From contig JAPQWV010000362.1 in NCBI GenBank assembly GCA_027422505.1, positions 310,001 through 374,000 on the forward strand: DNA of 64,000 nt. Reading direction: 5' to 3'. A program made the translations under genes and the position numbers. Below are positions 13,573-25,785 of the stretch, piece after piece (the first letter of the stretch is position 1; each line of letters starts with the position of its first letter). This DNA comes from Craterostigma plantagineum (lineage: Eukaryota; Streptophyta; Magnoliopsida; Lamiales; Linderniaceae). A model generated the notes under the pieces. It was not told the origin of the DNA, ran no database searches, and saw only the letters and a program-made list of their open reading frames with translations.

Positions 13573-15886
13573 TTAGGATGAGGAGGCCTCATTTGATGGT
13601 GGTGGTGCATCATCATCAACATTGTCATGATCATCATCAGTGCTCCACCAAAAGCTAACAGAAAAACTAGTAGTGAGAGATCTAACATAATGCCACCATT
13701 TCGGAGGTATGTAAAGCATTTCACCTTCCTCTAATACGCAATCCCAGAACTCCAACTCCCCAAATTTCGGGAATTCCCTCTCGTCAACATTGTCCAGATC
13801 AACCTTTTCATCACACAATAAAAAGAACACAATGGCCACTCAGTATAAGAATTTAGCCATATACATATATATATATGACTTACTATCAATAGTTCTAAGT
13901 TAAAGCATATAGTGCCCACCTGGCTGGAATTGCTGAGCATGGTTTCAGAATGAGGATATAGCTCGTCGGACAATGAAGCAGGGTAAAGTCTTACGTACTT
14001 TTTACCCACAACCTAAAAGTCACCACCCACACACAGATCATCAGCTTTGGTGAAGAACAACGATGGGCCAACATGAAAAAAACCAAAGTATCAATCAGTT
14101 TCAATATACTCGCGTCGCACTTTGAGCTGCTGTTTAAGAAATTAACTCGGTATTAACTACGTATAATAATTATTGATCTCATATCTGCCGGGCACAAAAA
14201 ATGTCTAGGTTGCGGCCTAGTCAAAATACCTCAAGCCAAATTGAGTTCTAGAGACAGTTCCCTGAATTCAAGCAAATTAATCTTTTATTGCAAGTCAGAA
14301 ACATTAATGTTAACGCACCAAATCTAGTTTCTCAGAAAAATCTTGCACAATCTTAGTTAAAAAATACTTGCATAGACATGTGGATGCAAAGGGCCATTCA
14401 ACTTAGATCACTGCTCACCACAAGGTTCATTTTAAGGCATATAGCAAAGACTAAACAGTATATCTAGACAATACATGAATTCAGTTGTTCGCACCTGAGC
14501 AAGTATATTATGGTGCGGATCGTGATGCAATGGGGTCACAGTCCCAGATGGACCGAACCATGCATTGAGCGATCTGATCTCACCACCACCAACAAAACAG
14601 TAGTCGGGGGTAACAATATCCTGCTTCAGTTCTTGTATCTGTGTGCCGTAGATATACGATAAAGCCAAAGAATAGGAATTGCTGAAAATTTTCTGGGACT
14701 CATTGTGTGCAAGTGGAAATAGCCATAGCATCAAAAAAGAAAAAAAAAAGAAAAAGAAAAACATATGCGCTTACTTGTTCAAACAATTGATGCTGCGCTA
14801 AATATGTCACATCTGTGGAAGAACGTGGATCGGTTGATTGAATCCTCTCCAGAAACTCCGAGAATGTGATCAACTCTTGCTTCCACTCGGAGCATAGGTA
14901 ATTTTTCCCAACCTGTGTAGTTGCAGTCAGATTCGCTCCACCATAAAAATTATAGGAGAAAACAAACCAAAAACTTATATTGAGAGATACCTCGACAGGA
15001 ACTGTACGAAACCCTGCAATACTTTTAAGATAATCCATGTCATTCCATCTCTCCATGGCCGGCCAATGGTTCATTGCATCGCTAATTATTACTGGAGAAC
15101 CCGTGAGAAAGTGTCCTTGTAAGAATCTTTCCATTGAGAGACCACTCTTTTTACCCACTCTCTTGCAAGAAAGTGACCTTGTTGGCAATAGCTTAAGTGC
15201 CTGCAGGAAAAGTGAGTTTTATTCGCTAGATGGACAGATAAAGTTCCAAATCGATAGGATAATCTCATATTCTATGTTATATTCGCCATAAAGATTGATA
15301 AACTGAGTGCAAAAAATGATCATCGTACCATTTCTGTATTCATATGATATGAAATTCAATCTACATTGTTACTGTCGTTAGGTAAAAAGAGAAGGAAGTG
15401 AGATGACCGAGAACGACAGAAAACGAACCTCACCTCCTCCAACTTGAAATCGCCACTCACGACGAAACACATGCCACCTTCTTCATCAGACGATTTCTCA
15501 TCATCCCTCTCTAAACGCTCCCTCAAAGCCTGGCGTACCTTCCCGATACAAACCTCTAGTTCCTCCCTAAAATCCAAACCACCCATAATCATTCCCATAT
15601 CCAAAGCCTTCATCGCCGATTCGAAATCCTTCGACGCGTAATCCAGCTTCGCCACGTGCAGGCACGCGGCGGCGTAGGCGTCCCGCCAGATTGGCATCAC
15701 GGAGTGCCAGGGACCCGATTGGAGCTGCTCCCACGCCATCTCACGGCAGGCCTCCGCCGCGCGAGTGTCTCCTTCGGCCGCTCGCGAGGCCATCGCGGCG
15801 AATGCGTAGCCGCCGTGCTCCGTCACGCGCTGGAGGAGGCTTGGGAGCTTCGAATCGAGGGTTGGGGTGTCGAGGGCCGAGGACAT
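13573..15886 (-). CDS. JMJ30: JMJ30/JMJD5-like JmjC-domain oxygenase
   Basis: Six exons join in frame to 422 residues: 15434-15886, 14991-15200, 14775-14912, 14495-14638, 13920-14012 and 13573-13803. The N-terminal half is helical (SLLQRVTEHGGYAFAAMASR, WRDAYAAACLHVAKLDY). The C-terminal JmjC fold shows GSPVIISDAMNHWPAM, DYCFVGGGEIRSLNAWFGP, the iron ligands His305 and Asp307 in PLHHDPHHN and His384 in PPKWWHYV. This is the JMJD5 type, a nuclear 2-oxoglutarate dioxygenase; Arabidopsis JMJ30 acts as a clock-regulated histone demethylase or hydroxylase that helps set circadian period. The length is almost the same as JMJ30 (about 429). All active-site residues are present. Two evening-element motifs lie about 155-175 bp upstream, supporting clock control. 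Confidence 0.93.
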
Positions 15887-15963
15887 TGGGCGATGAGATA
15901 GCTACTACTGTGGATTGCTTAGTGTGTAGAAGCTTCGATTCGGATGAGGTGAGACCGATTTGA

Positions 15964-16963
15964 GACTGAGAGACAGATATTTGATAGTTGGCGATGATGC
16001 TCTTTTACGTTCTGATGTGTATTTAAAGGGAAAGGGAAGGAAATATCTGAAAATATCTGAGGGCAAGGGATATTTTGGGGATTTAACGTATGGAGATGAA
16101 TGAACGGTTCTTTGTATTCATAGGCTTCCAATTAATCTAATTATTAACATAATACAGAAATTATTAGAACTAGTACGTTCGGTGGGTGCTTAGAATATAA
16201 CTATATTTATGTTATTTGAGTTTCATTATTTGTAATGTTTAATAGGTAAAATAATTTTTAATTATATAAACAAAAATAATATATAGGGATATAAGTATAA
16301 TAAATAAAAAATTTAAAAATAATATAAAAATTATAAAAGTAATTAATTAAGAAAAAGAGGCTGAATTGCAAATAAGTGACATACAAAATGTGCCGGTTTA
16401 TAGCCACGCCACACCACCTTTATAGAATAGATAATAAATTTTTTATTATTTAGAAAGTGCAATCAGCAAGCACAGAGACAGGATAGCAGCCCTATTCTAT
16501 TAGTATTAGATGAACAATCTAATTACTTACAAGCGTTATTTAAATGTGTTAATACGCAAAACGTAATGAATATTTTCTAGAATGTTCCTTATTATTTAAA
16601 AACAAATCAATCCCTATCAGTCAGGAGTACAGCCCGAAATAATTGAAAAGTTTTAACATAAGATATTTTTGAGCATTGATACTAAAATATATATCACTTT
16701 ATGGTACTTGTAGTAGTGCAAATAATCACGAGTGGACCTTGCAATATGATTGGAAATCAGAGACGTATCGTGGAATCTCCTCAGCAGTTAGCTTGTCTTT
16801 GTCCTAACTTCACTTTATTTATCTTATTTATTTTATTTCAAAGATGAATTGGTCGGGGGAGAAGTACGTTGTGAAGTAAGAATCATAAACAAATAAAAAT
16901 AACACCCAATTAGTCAGAGTAATTTAGAAAAGAAAAAAAAACTAACCTTAATCCTAAATAATC
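15964..16963. other. intergenic region, promoter side of JMJ30-like gene
   Basis: This is the JMJ30-like promoter followed by very AT-rich DNA (about 16140-16900) down to the 3' end of the IRKI-like gene. Apart from the evening elements I see no gene or clear repeat. Confidence 0.6.
16041..16058 (+). promoter_or_regulatory. tandem evening-element motifs
   Basis: AAATATCT at 16041-16048 and AAAATATCT at 16050-16058 lie in tandem upstream of the JMJ30-like start (15886, minus strand). A further AAAATATC-like match in reverse lies near 16070-16077. AAAATATCT is the plant evening element bound by CCA1/LHY-type MYB factors, and JMJ30 is a known evening-phased gene. Function here is inferred from the motif and its position. 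Confidence 0.65.
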
Positions 16964-18883
16964 CTAACTAGCAACGGATTTATACCTACACAGAACCTTA
17001 CACCTAACAACTCTATCACCCACATAAAAACCAGGCATCACCATAACCTTAACCCGCCTGAGCTCATCGTTCGACCTCCGCCGCCCGCCGTCGAACACAT
17101 CCTCCATGTAACGCCCGTCGAAAGCCCTACCTTCGTCGACCCTCACAACCCCCAGAGAAGGATCGAAAGAAAACGCAAGCAAATGGACCAACCAAACCCA
17201 CTTCGCCGACCCGTAAAACGCCCCGGCGAGCTCCTCTCCCCACGGCCCATCCGCCGATCCGAGAAGTTCAACGACGTCCCTCATCTTCCGATCGCAAAAC
17301 TGGCGAAAATCGGCGTCGTAGTGCTTCGACCCCTTTCGCAAAATCGCGTCCAAGCTTAGATCTTTTAGGGCGGCGAAAGATTCGTACTTGCTGGCCCTAT
17401 CTTCTCGAGGATCCAAGAATTTGGGGACCCACTTTTATGAAACGCCGGGTTTTCGAAATCTTGGAAGAATGTCTGGTTTATGACGGCCTCGACGTGGTAC
17501 AGTAGTGTTTTCCTATGCTTTGAGGTTAGGGATAGGTTGTAAGGCTGAAGCAGAGAGTTCAAGCCATCGAAAATACCCTCGGTTTGCTGTAGTAGTAGTA
17601 AAGCCTTGCAGAACTGTTTGACTGATTGTCTGGATTCGGACACTGATCTTAGCAGTTCCTCAGTCATTGCTTCGTTCTTGGTGAAGTCGTCGATGGATTT
17701 TGGTGGGAAATTTATGGGTCTTTCAAGCGCCAGCGCCTTCTTTAGCTCGTCGCAGTAGGCCTCCAAATAGGCCAATTTCTCGCTGAGTTCCACGACTGAA
17801 GATTTCATCTCCTCCACTTGATTCAACGCTGTGTCTCTGCTCCTCAGTGCTTGGATTAGCTCCTTCTTCAACGAGTCGGTGGATTCGTTGTCAGCTTCAG
17901 AGTCCTTTTTCGTTTTCTTCTTCTTTAATCCAAGAAACAGCCAAGATAGACTCATGTGCCTTCGATGTTTAGGTTTGTACTCGGGCATGGAGACGTTAGT
18001 AGGCTCGTATTTGTTGCAAGAATTTGCCGACATTATTGTGAAGTCGCCTGAGCTGCCCTTGGTGTGATGACGTGGCGTCGGCATATTTCCTGGTAGGGAA
18101 GGACATATGCGCGGCTCTAAAACGTTGATCGGTTCGACGTTTTTTTGTTGGTGATATTCCCAGGTTTCTTTGTAGATTGGATTCTCCAAAAGGATCTGCT
18201 TGTAATCTGGTAATAATGGTTCTGTTCCGTAGCTCTGGTAATAATAATAATAAGATGTTACAGAATTGAATTCAAGGAACTTTTATAATTTGGATTTAAT
18301 TGGGTCTTAAAAGGCTGCTTGCGAAAAATAACTTAAACATGGTGTCTGAATAACTTAAACATCTTATGTTTCCACACACTTTTTGCCCTTCTCAACTATT
18401 TAAGTTGGAAAGGAAAGTAAAAGAAGAAAAAAAATAACAATTAAAAAAAGAAGCAGCTTTTATTCAGATCTAGAAAAAGGGAACGTAGAAAAGAAGTAAA
18501 AGATGGCACCTTTGACATCTGAAGCAACGTTTGATTTGATTAATTACAACGAAAAAAGGTAAACAACTACGTGGAGTGAACGATAATCTAAATCCACACT
18601 CACCGCAAACAAACATTTCTGTTCATGAGAATGAGAGGGTAACTATTGAACTTACAGGATTAAAAACAGGGTAATCTCGCGGGGCAGAGGATGATTGGCG
18701 AAGAACATAGTTGTTGTAATAAGCAGCAGGCGAAGAAGAAACATGGGTTGGGCTCCTGCCGTTGTTCATCAGAGCAGAGTGTAGAGTTCTGAGCTCCATC
18801 GCCTTAGCCATGGCGGTCTGAAGCCCAACGTCCTTTCTGTATCTATCATGCTCGAAGATATCACTACTACTCTGTTCCGCCAT
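16964..18883 (-). CDS. IRKI-like DUF641/GIL1 family protein, one-base frame break
   Basis: Exon 1 (18656-18883) encodes 76 residues with VGLQTAMAKAMELRTLHSAL. Exon 2 (16964-18234) carries the rest. The order is short N-terminal helix, basic KPKHRRHMSLSWLFLGLKKK, a coiled coil (SLKKELIQALRSRDTALNQV), then the DUF641/GIL1 core (QFCKALLLLQQTEGIF, RKTLLYHVEAVINQTFF, DPREDRASKYESF, MPGFYVGDRVVRCKVLC). This is the IRK-interacting protein type, linked in Arabidopsis to the receptor kinase IRK in meristems. The frame breaks at 17420-17422: GSPN continues in one frame while FLDPRED continues in the next, as if one A of a short A-run were missing. Restoring length gives about 499 residues, close to IRKI. 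Otherwise no decay is visible. Confidence 0.82.
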
Positions 18884-19396
18884 TTGAGAGATGTGGACGT
18901 AGCTGGAGAAAAGAAACAGAGAGGTAGCTACCAAGGGTTAAGACATATATGTGGAATGGAATGGAATGGAATGGAATGGAATAATATGGTTTTGTCTGAA
19001 AGAAAGACAGCGAGTGGTTCACATGCAAGATAACAACAAAAGTACTACGTACACGCAATCCAACGGTTGGAATTTCTGAATTTGTCGTCGTCTTCCTCTG
19101 TCTGAAACGAATCTGTCTATCTGTGCATGAGACGCAGAGAGATTAGAAATGGGATTTGTCTTTTTATCTCAAGTTTCTGGCCTTGACCAAAGAAAAATCG
19201 AAAGGGTAAAAGATTGTATTAGCTGAATTAGCAATCTTGCAAACACATAAAATAATGCTAGTCATGTATAAAAATCGGATTGGCACTTTGAAAAAAAAAA
19301 AAAGTACATGCATGGACGCAAAAACTATACACGCATTACTCAGAAGAACTATAACATGCAAAAAAAGTGTAACGAAAAAATATATCCTTTATTTCC
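18884..19396. other. intergenic region with GGAAT microsatellite
   Basis: This is the upstream region of the IRKI-like gene. It contains five copies of the GGAAT unit at about 18954-18981 and an A-run near 19290-19302. I see no gene. Confidence 0.7.
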
Positions 19397-22169
19397 TCAC
19401 ACCCAATTATTATGATTAAGAGCGAAATCATGAAACCTAAAGGAAGTCTCCCCAGCAGTATCCCTCGCCAACCTTATACTATCAATCCCTTCACTAATCT
19501 CATCCTCGCCGTCGGCGCCGCTATAAAACTCGTTCGACGCCGTCGTCATCAATAAGTTGGTCTCCGTCGACATGGCCCTTGCCCTAATACTCCCGACGTT
19601 TGCGTAATTTGCGTTTCGATCCCAGAGGAAGACGTGCATGAGTATCGGGATCCTCGCGTGCCTGTGTAGGGAAAGCTTCCTGCTCAGAGACACGGTGTCG
19701 AAGCACCGTATGGCCCCCGTCGGGGAAACCATCCAAGGAAGCACCTTTCGGTTGGATATTCTCGAGACGATCAGCAGCCTTGAAGACGCCGTCGCCTGCT
19801 TGTAGAGGTCGTAGATTCCCGACCGAGCCGAGGGTACGTCCTCGTCCCCTTCCGTCACCGACGATATGTATATGAATCCCTGTTTTTTTTTTTTACGAGG
19901 ATTATTCAGTTAGGAGAAAGAATAGGAAAGGAAAAAGGCGTAAAGGTACGATGATTGATATAGTTTTCAGTTGTGCTACCCTTTAAGGGGGTGCATCACT
20001 TTTTAATTTTATATAATTTATTTCCCAACACGCTCCCTCACGTCTAGGCCGATTTCTCTATTATCTAGTATTATATGTGTTAACTCTCATAAGTGGTCGC
20101 GAGGATTCGTATCCAGAACTGCGGATCCCTAAGCTCTGATACCATGTTAAGTGACAACTTTTCTTAAAAGGTTAACACTGAAGGGAGTACATCACTTTTA
20201 AATTTTATATAATTTATTTCCAACAATCCAAGCGTGTGAGTTTTAGAAACTTGTATGGAAAGGAAAAGAAGGATCGTTTTCATGTTTGTTTGATTGATAA
20301 GACAAATAGATAAGGAAATAAAAGAAAATCTAGTTTAGTTTTGACTTAAAACTGAGAAAAACTGATTTCCACACCAAACTGTGAGGATTACGAAAGAGAA
20401 AGTCCTCATTTTCTTCTCCACCCTACTTCCCTCAAACCAAACGCAGCCTGAATAATTGCAAAATAAAAGGGTTACTTACCTCTTCGGTTCGGCTGATGGC
20501 GAAGCCGAGCTTAGCATCGTCGTCTTTGATCGATCCTAATCTCGATAGGAATTTCGCCTGCGACGGGCGAAAACCACATTCGGACGGCCCTCACGACGCC
20601 GATGTCGACGCCGTGGTAGTCCTCGAAGCCGTACAGGCTCGTGTTCGCAAGGTTCGACAGGTCCTGGAGAGTCCCCGCGCTTACGGTCGCAGAAGCCGTC
20701 TCTCCAGAAATCTTATAAAACAAAACGTAGTTTTCGGACTCGGTCAGCACAGAAAATTAAAAAGAAAAACAAATTAAACGGACGAGGCGAATTTTCGACC
20801 TTGGTAAGGAGGGATTCGGTCTGAATGTTCATGAAGACGATGGGGACGCCGATCGCCTGGGAGGAGTTTATCCAAGCGTGGGCCCGGGCGAGCGTGTCCT
20901 CGAGATCGTTGTACCTCGTCCCGACTTTATCGGAGGCTTTGGGCAAGAAGAGGATAGAGTAGAAGCTGCTTGAGTTCGGTACGGACAACATTTCATGCAT
21001 TCTTCTCTCCCACGGGTAAGAAACGTAGCCGTCTTGGAGGGGAGTTCTCTCTAGTGCATGTACCATTCTTGAGCTTCTAGAAGCTGCAAAGAATAAATCT
21101 TGGAATATTAATAATAATCAAAAACTAACAAACAACTGTGGTTGATACTTAATTGTTGGATGACGTCAATTCATCCAACAGCAGGTGATGAGCTTGTAGA
21201 AATTACTGTGTGTATTACTTTGTTCTTTTGTGATTAATTGTCAAAAAGAATATTTAATTCAGGGTTCAGACAAATAAGAAAGAATATTCCAAGTCAATTT
21301 TGTATATATTGTATAATCAGAAAGAAAATTCAAGCCAATTTCGTATATTATATGCAGTCATGTTTTTGTGCATCAAGCATATGAATGATACTCTGCGATG
21401 CTTTCACATTGTTGAAGATTGACGGAGACATTTTCCGAAACTGCTGTTGGTAAGAGCGATTAGCTGGACATTATTACCATAGGCATAGTGCAAGTTAGCC
21501 GACTCGTAAATGAATGGAACCCTACCTAAAAACATCCCTCTCTAAGTCAACTCAACTATTCCGACAAGGTAACCCTTATTTTCAAACAAGTCTGCTAATT
21601 CAATCAAAGCCCGGAAAGAAAAAATAGGGAAAGAATCAACACATACCTTGCAAACTGAAGCACTCATTCTCCGTCCGATCAACAAATCCGACGGCGTAGT
21701 TGGGATCGTCGATGGACCTCAAGAAATACTGCTTCTTCCCAAACATGTTGAACTGTTCGTCGGCGGCCGGCACTATACACGCCGACAGCTTCACCACATC
21801 GCTGATCACATCAGAACCGCCGCCTCCGCCGCGCCTGACCCTCACGGTGATGGAAGTCTCCTTCTGCTTGTAGGAGGCGTGGAGCAGCCGCTGAACGCCG
21901 CTCTTTCCGTTCTTGAACGGCGACCGTACGATCATATTTCCGATTCTCAGCTCCTCGACGATGTCGCCGGTCTGAAGCATGTCCCTTGTCCACTCGTCGG
22001 CCTTTGTGCTCCCCTTCAGACATTCTATGGAGAGGACGAGCTTCGCGGAAGAAGAAGAAGAAGATGATGACGTGGACTGTGTCTGCGGAGATGGAGATGA
22101 GAACTGGGATGAGCTCTCCGTGGAAGACGATGAGGGTGAATATGGTGATGACGATGATAATTGGTCCAT
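19397..22169 (-). CDS. conserved plant protein of unknown function, frame broken by GATC duplication
   Basis: Four exons: 21647-22169, 20800-21083, 20480-20711 and 19397-19879. The product would be about 505 residues. It starts with a low-complexity Ser-rich segment, then LVLSIECLKGSTKADEW, GKKQYFLRSIDDPNYAVGFV, GYVSYPWERRMHEMLSVPNS, LEDTLARAHAWINSSQA, YGFEDYHGVDIGVVRAVRMW, KLGFAISRTEEGFIYISSV and TGAIRCFDTVSLSRKLSLH. I recognise it as a conserved plant family but cannot name a function; GFAISRTEEGF could be part of a PDZ-like fold. In exon 3 the frame shifts at GATCGATC (20528-20535). Without one GATC copy, exon 3 is 228 nt and both flanking introns are phase 0, so the rest of the gene fits exactly. 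No targeting signal is clear. Confidence 0.8.
19952..20225 (-). mobile_element. TRIM-like miniature LTR retrotransposon in intron
   Basis: On the minus strand an 81-bp repeat (20145-20225) starts TGTTGG, ends TTAACA and is followed at once by TGGTATCAGAGC (20144-20133), the initiator-Met tRNA primer-binding site. After about 100 bp, a purine-rich GAGGGAGCG precedes a second copy of the repeat (20030 down to about 19952) that starts TGTTGGG. The two repeats share the long AAATAAATTATATAAAATT core. At about 270 bp with LTRs below 100 bp, this fits a TRIM. I could not find matching target-site duplications, so it is probably old. It lies in the last intron of the host gene, in the same orientation. 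Confidence 0.65.
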
Positions 22170-23923
22170 TTGATTGTTTGGTTTTTGCTGTTTTCCTTTG
22201 TTTTCTTGGTAAACTGTGTGGTGGGTTTTTCTGTATGTTAATGGGTGAGAGAGACGGAGAGGTTGCGATTTCGAAGACTTTGGAGTTTGGGATTCAATGA
22301 AAATTGGGAGTGATTATTTTATTAATATATGTATATATTTTATTTTTAAGGACTTTAAAAAGCTGACATAAGTCGGGAGAAGTTGGAAGAGTCAACTTTT
22401 TATGTCTTAGTCTTACTCGTCGATGCTTCCATTGTCTTTTTGAATTGAAGAAAAAAGGTATCGGCATTTTACTGAATTTTCAAATGTAAAAGAATACGGA
22501 ATGTAGAATAAATACTAATTATATTTCTATGATCCCATTCCCAAGACCAAGGGAACATAGTATCGAGCTAATAACGTGTAACTAATATTACTAAATGTTA
22601 CTGTTACCTTTTTTAGATAGATTTATTCGCCTCAATTGGCCGAACAATATCCAAATTTCTAAGATTTGTATTTTATAACATTACTTCTGGCATATAATGC
22701 GTGATTCAAATGACGTCAACATGCGTGATAATCTAGAAAGCACCCCCACTAAACCTATATAGTTAGTCAAATATTGCGTAATTTGATTCCAAACATATAT
22801 TTATTTAGAATAAGAATAGAAGGATATTTGTTTTTAGCTCTTACACAGTGAAGGACTTTTGAATTTAGGCCCAAGTTGCCAAGGGCCATAGCATGGGCTA
22901 GGCCGATTTTAGCTATGATATTGCAACGGTCATAAATCATTATGCTTTACCGACATTATAACTGCATTGTCTTGTTTTCTGCCAAAAATCAATAAATGAA
23001 AACAAGTTATTGAATGGAAATTTCTAAGTGATGATTATACTTTGATAAAATCATTATTGTCATTTGTCGGCTTACTACGAACGGAAATTGAATGCGAATA
23101 TTACAAGGGAACGTCTTGTCGTAATAATCATTAAATAGTACAGCGCACTATTGAAGCTTTGAGGGCCACAAATGAAATGAGGAAGAACACTGATCTCTCA
23201 GGCGCATTATGTAAAAGCTTGCATCAATATAGGTGCATAATAATACAATATATGTATATATATATATATATAACTTGTCATGAAATAACAGAAGAACATA
23301 ACAGTAAAAAGAATCCATAGTTCCGTTGATGACGGGCCACGATATGCTCTAAGATCTTCTGAAGAATAATCATACCCATACCGTCTATTTATTTTTAAAA
23401 GAAATTGTGGTAGTTGAAGACATGTAATAATGATCTCACCATGACCCTCAAAACAAGTGACTATGCGTTATTTGGAAATTCAATTCAAGTATTTATTACA
23501 CTACAATAAAATAATGGTTTCGAAAATTAGTAGGTAATTTTGCGTTAACTTCAAAAGAAAATACAGATTCACCTTTGAATATAAAAATATTTAGACCCAC
23601 AAATGATAACCGACAAAAGAAAAGTCTTTTATCCTCCACAAATAATTAGTTACACGAAGAGTGACGACGATCTTACAAAAAACAACGATATTAAATCAAA
23701 TCACATCTACATGACATCGAAATAAACACTACTGTGAACTGTCTATTTATAGACCCACAAAAGAATTGCTACGATACATTTTTTTTTTCGATTTTTTCTT
23801 TTTCGAAATTGCTACAATACATTAACATTTATTCGCTGCAAACATGTGCAAAAGACAAATCTAACCCTCCTCCACTTCAATGAACAGAAGAAGCCCATAT
23901 GATTTCGTTCTGATTGATCTTTA
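22170..23923. other. AT-rich intergenic region
   Basis: This is the promoter of the preceding minus-strand gene followed by the 3' flank of the bHLH gene. A (TA)n microsatellite lies near 23253-23271. No coding region or definite transposon is supported. Confidence 0.6.
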
Positions 23924-25409
23924 CTACGACCAACATTTACACTTAGCTTTAACATCTGTAAGCGCCTGCAAATGTTCCGAAACAGTACAATTACTCAGAA
24001 AAAAAAGGATGAGATTTCTTTCATTGCGCTGTTCTTGGCTTGGCGTGGATGCAATATAATGTTAATGTACCTTTACTTGCCTCTGAAGATCCTTAATGTA
24101 ATCGACGGCTAAATCCAACATATCAGATGTACTTGTTTGCTTGTGCGTGAGAGAGAGAGAGAGTAGTTTCAGATCACAATCCAAGATTGTTCTGTTTGCT
24201 GTAATGGAAATTGTTTACCTTATCCATATTAGGCACAAGTTCTTGCAGCTTCCTCATTCTTTCATTAATCTTGTTTCTTCTAACCTGCAAAATCAAGAAA
24301 TAATTAAAAGTCCCATGAAAATCCTCCATCTTTCTTTTTTAAATGATTGTGAAAAAATGAGGACTTACTCGCTCGGCAATGCTACGAGGATGCGTGGCAC
24401 AGCCTCGTTTCGCTCTCATCTTACATGGGACTGAATCTTGAAGCATGTTTTCGATTTCAGACGAGGATGTCTTAGGCAAGCTTAAGTGATGACTCAGCCT
24501 ATGACTCTGCTAATAATTTGATACCCATGTCAACATCAGTTTAAGTTAAACAAAAATCAATCCTCTATCAGAACAGCTAAACACAAAGACCTGATGATGA
24601 TCATGATCTGAGGCGGCATTGTTGAGGAAACTATCAGATAAGAACTCGTCGGAATCATCCCAAGAATTCTCGTGCTTAATTCCGACGCCGGCCTTATTAG
24701 GCTCTATTTCTGGGATCGAATCGATCGCCATCACGTTAGACGAAGAGGGCTTATCATACATTTGAGATCTAAATCTGCTTCTCGTTGAAGAAGCTGATGC
24801 TTCTGCACTGTTGTTAGAAGAAGTATTGCCAACTCCATAGCTTCGCATGTCTCTCATTGCACCTATGAGTTCTTACGAGTTCATCAGCTTCCAAATGAGA
24901 GTGACTAATAGGCAAAAGTTTTTTTATGTCTTAGAGCAAAATTATGCACCAGACAACTAAGGAGTAGGCAGCTGATTATTACCGTTTTCCGTGTTCATGT
25001 TCGCCAAGAATCCAGCCGGGGAACTGTTATAACGAACAAGTCCCGAATTATTAGTGCTGTGATCTGACTTGAAAGAACTCGCCGGAGAAAGATATTCGCT
25101 GCTTCCATGGCGATTCTCAAACTGCTGCGTAATGAACTGCGTCTGCGAAGGTTGTTGTTCTTCTTCTTCTTCAGCTCGAATCATCGTAATATCATTATCA
25201 GGGCCGTTCATAAACCTAGAGAAGATTCTCCGTGTCTCAGGGCTGACAGCTCTAGGGTTGATGAGAAGACGATCAAGGGCATCGCCGTCATTTCCAAATA
25301 CATCGTCGTCGCCCAAAAGGGACGCAAAATACGAACTTGGAGCTGATCGATAACGAGCTAGGCCGAAGCCCATCTGCTGTTGTTGTTGATCTTCGTTTTG
25401 GTTATTCAT
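23924..25409 (-). CDS. bHLH transcription factor, FBH/bHLH122-130 type
   Basis: Six exons join in frame to 337 residues: 24983-25409, 24591-24862, 24369-24506, 24219-24284, 24071-24139 and 23924-23965. The N-terminus has the subgroup motifs GLARYRSAPSSYFASLL and GLVRYNSSPAGFLANMN. The bHLH domain is HPRSIAERVRRNKINERMRK, LQELVPNMDKQTSTSDMLD and LAVDYIKDLQRQVKAL, with the His-Glu-Arg contacts expected for G-box/E-box binding. It ends in the short AKCKCWS tail typical of this subgroup. Arabidopsis relatives (FBH1-4, bHLH122/128/129/130) activate CONSTANS and act in ABA and drought responses. The protein should be nuclear and dimeric. The A-rich GAA repeat (EEEEEQQPSQ) and QQQQQ runs are ordinary low complexity. 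Confidence 0.92.
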
Positions 25410-25746
25410 TTTTTTTTCTGTTTGTGGATTTGAGCAGATTGAGATCGAACGGTAAGGATAAGGATGACTACTACTGCTGTAAGAGTAGGGGAGAAGAGAA
25501 GCAAATCAGATTAAAGAAAGAAAGAACAATCAGCAAAAGGCCGAAGTGCGCTCGCAGCATGTAAAAATGAGAACTTTTTGCCCAACTTTCTTTTTATCAT
25601 AAAAATAGATATAACTTTTTGCCTCAACTACCTTTTGGCTTTCTCTAAGAAAAGATTACTTTTTTCCTCATCTTCTTCAAGCTTGAAGGACCTCCAAGAA
25701 TTGAGCACAAAGTGGGCGTTGCTTTGAGGTAAGTGGCGATGTTGTT

Positions 25747-25785
<39 letters not shown>

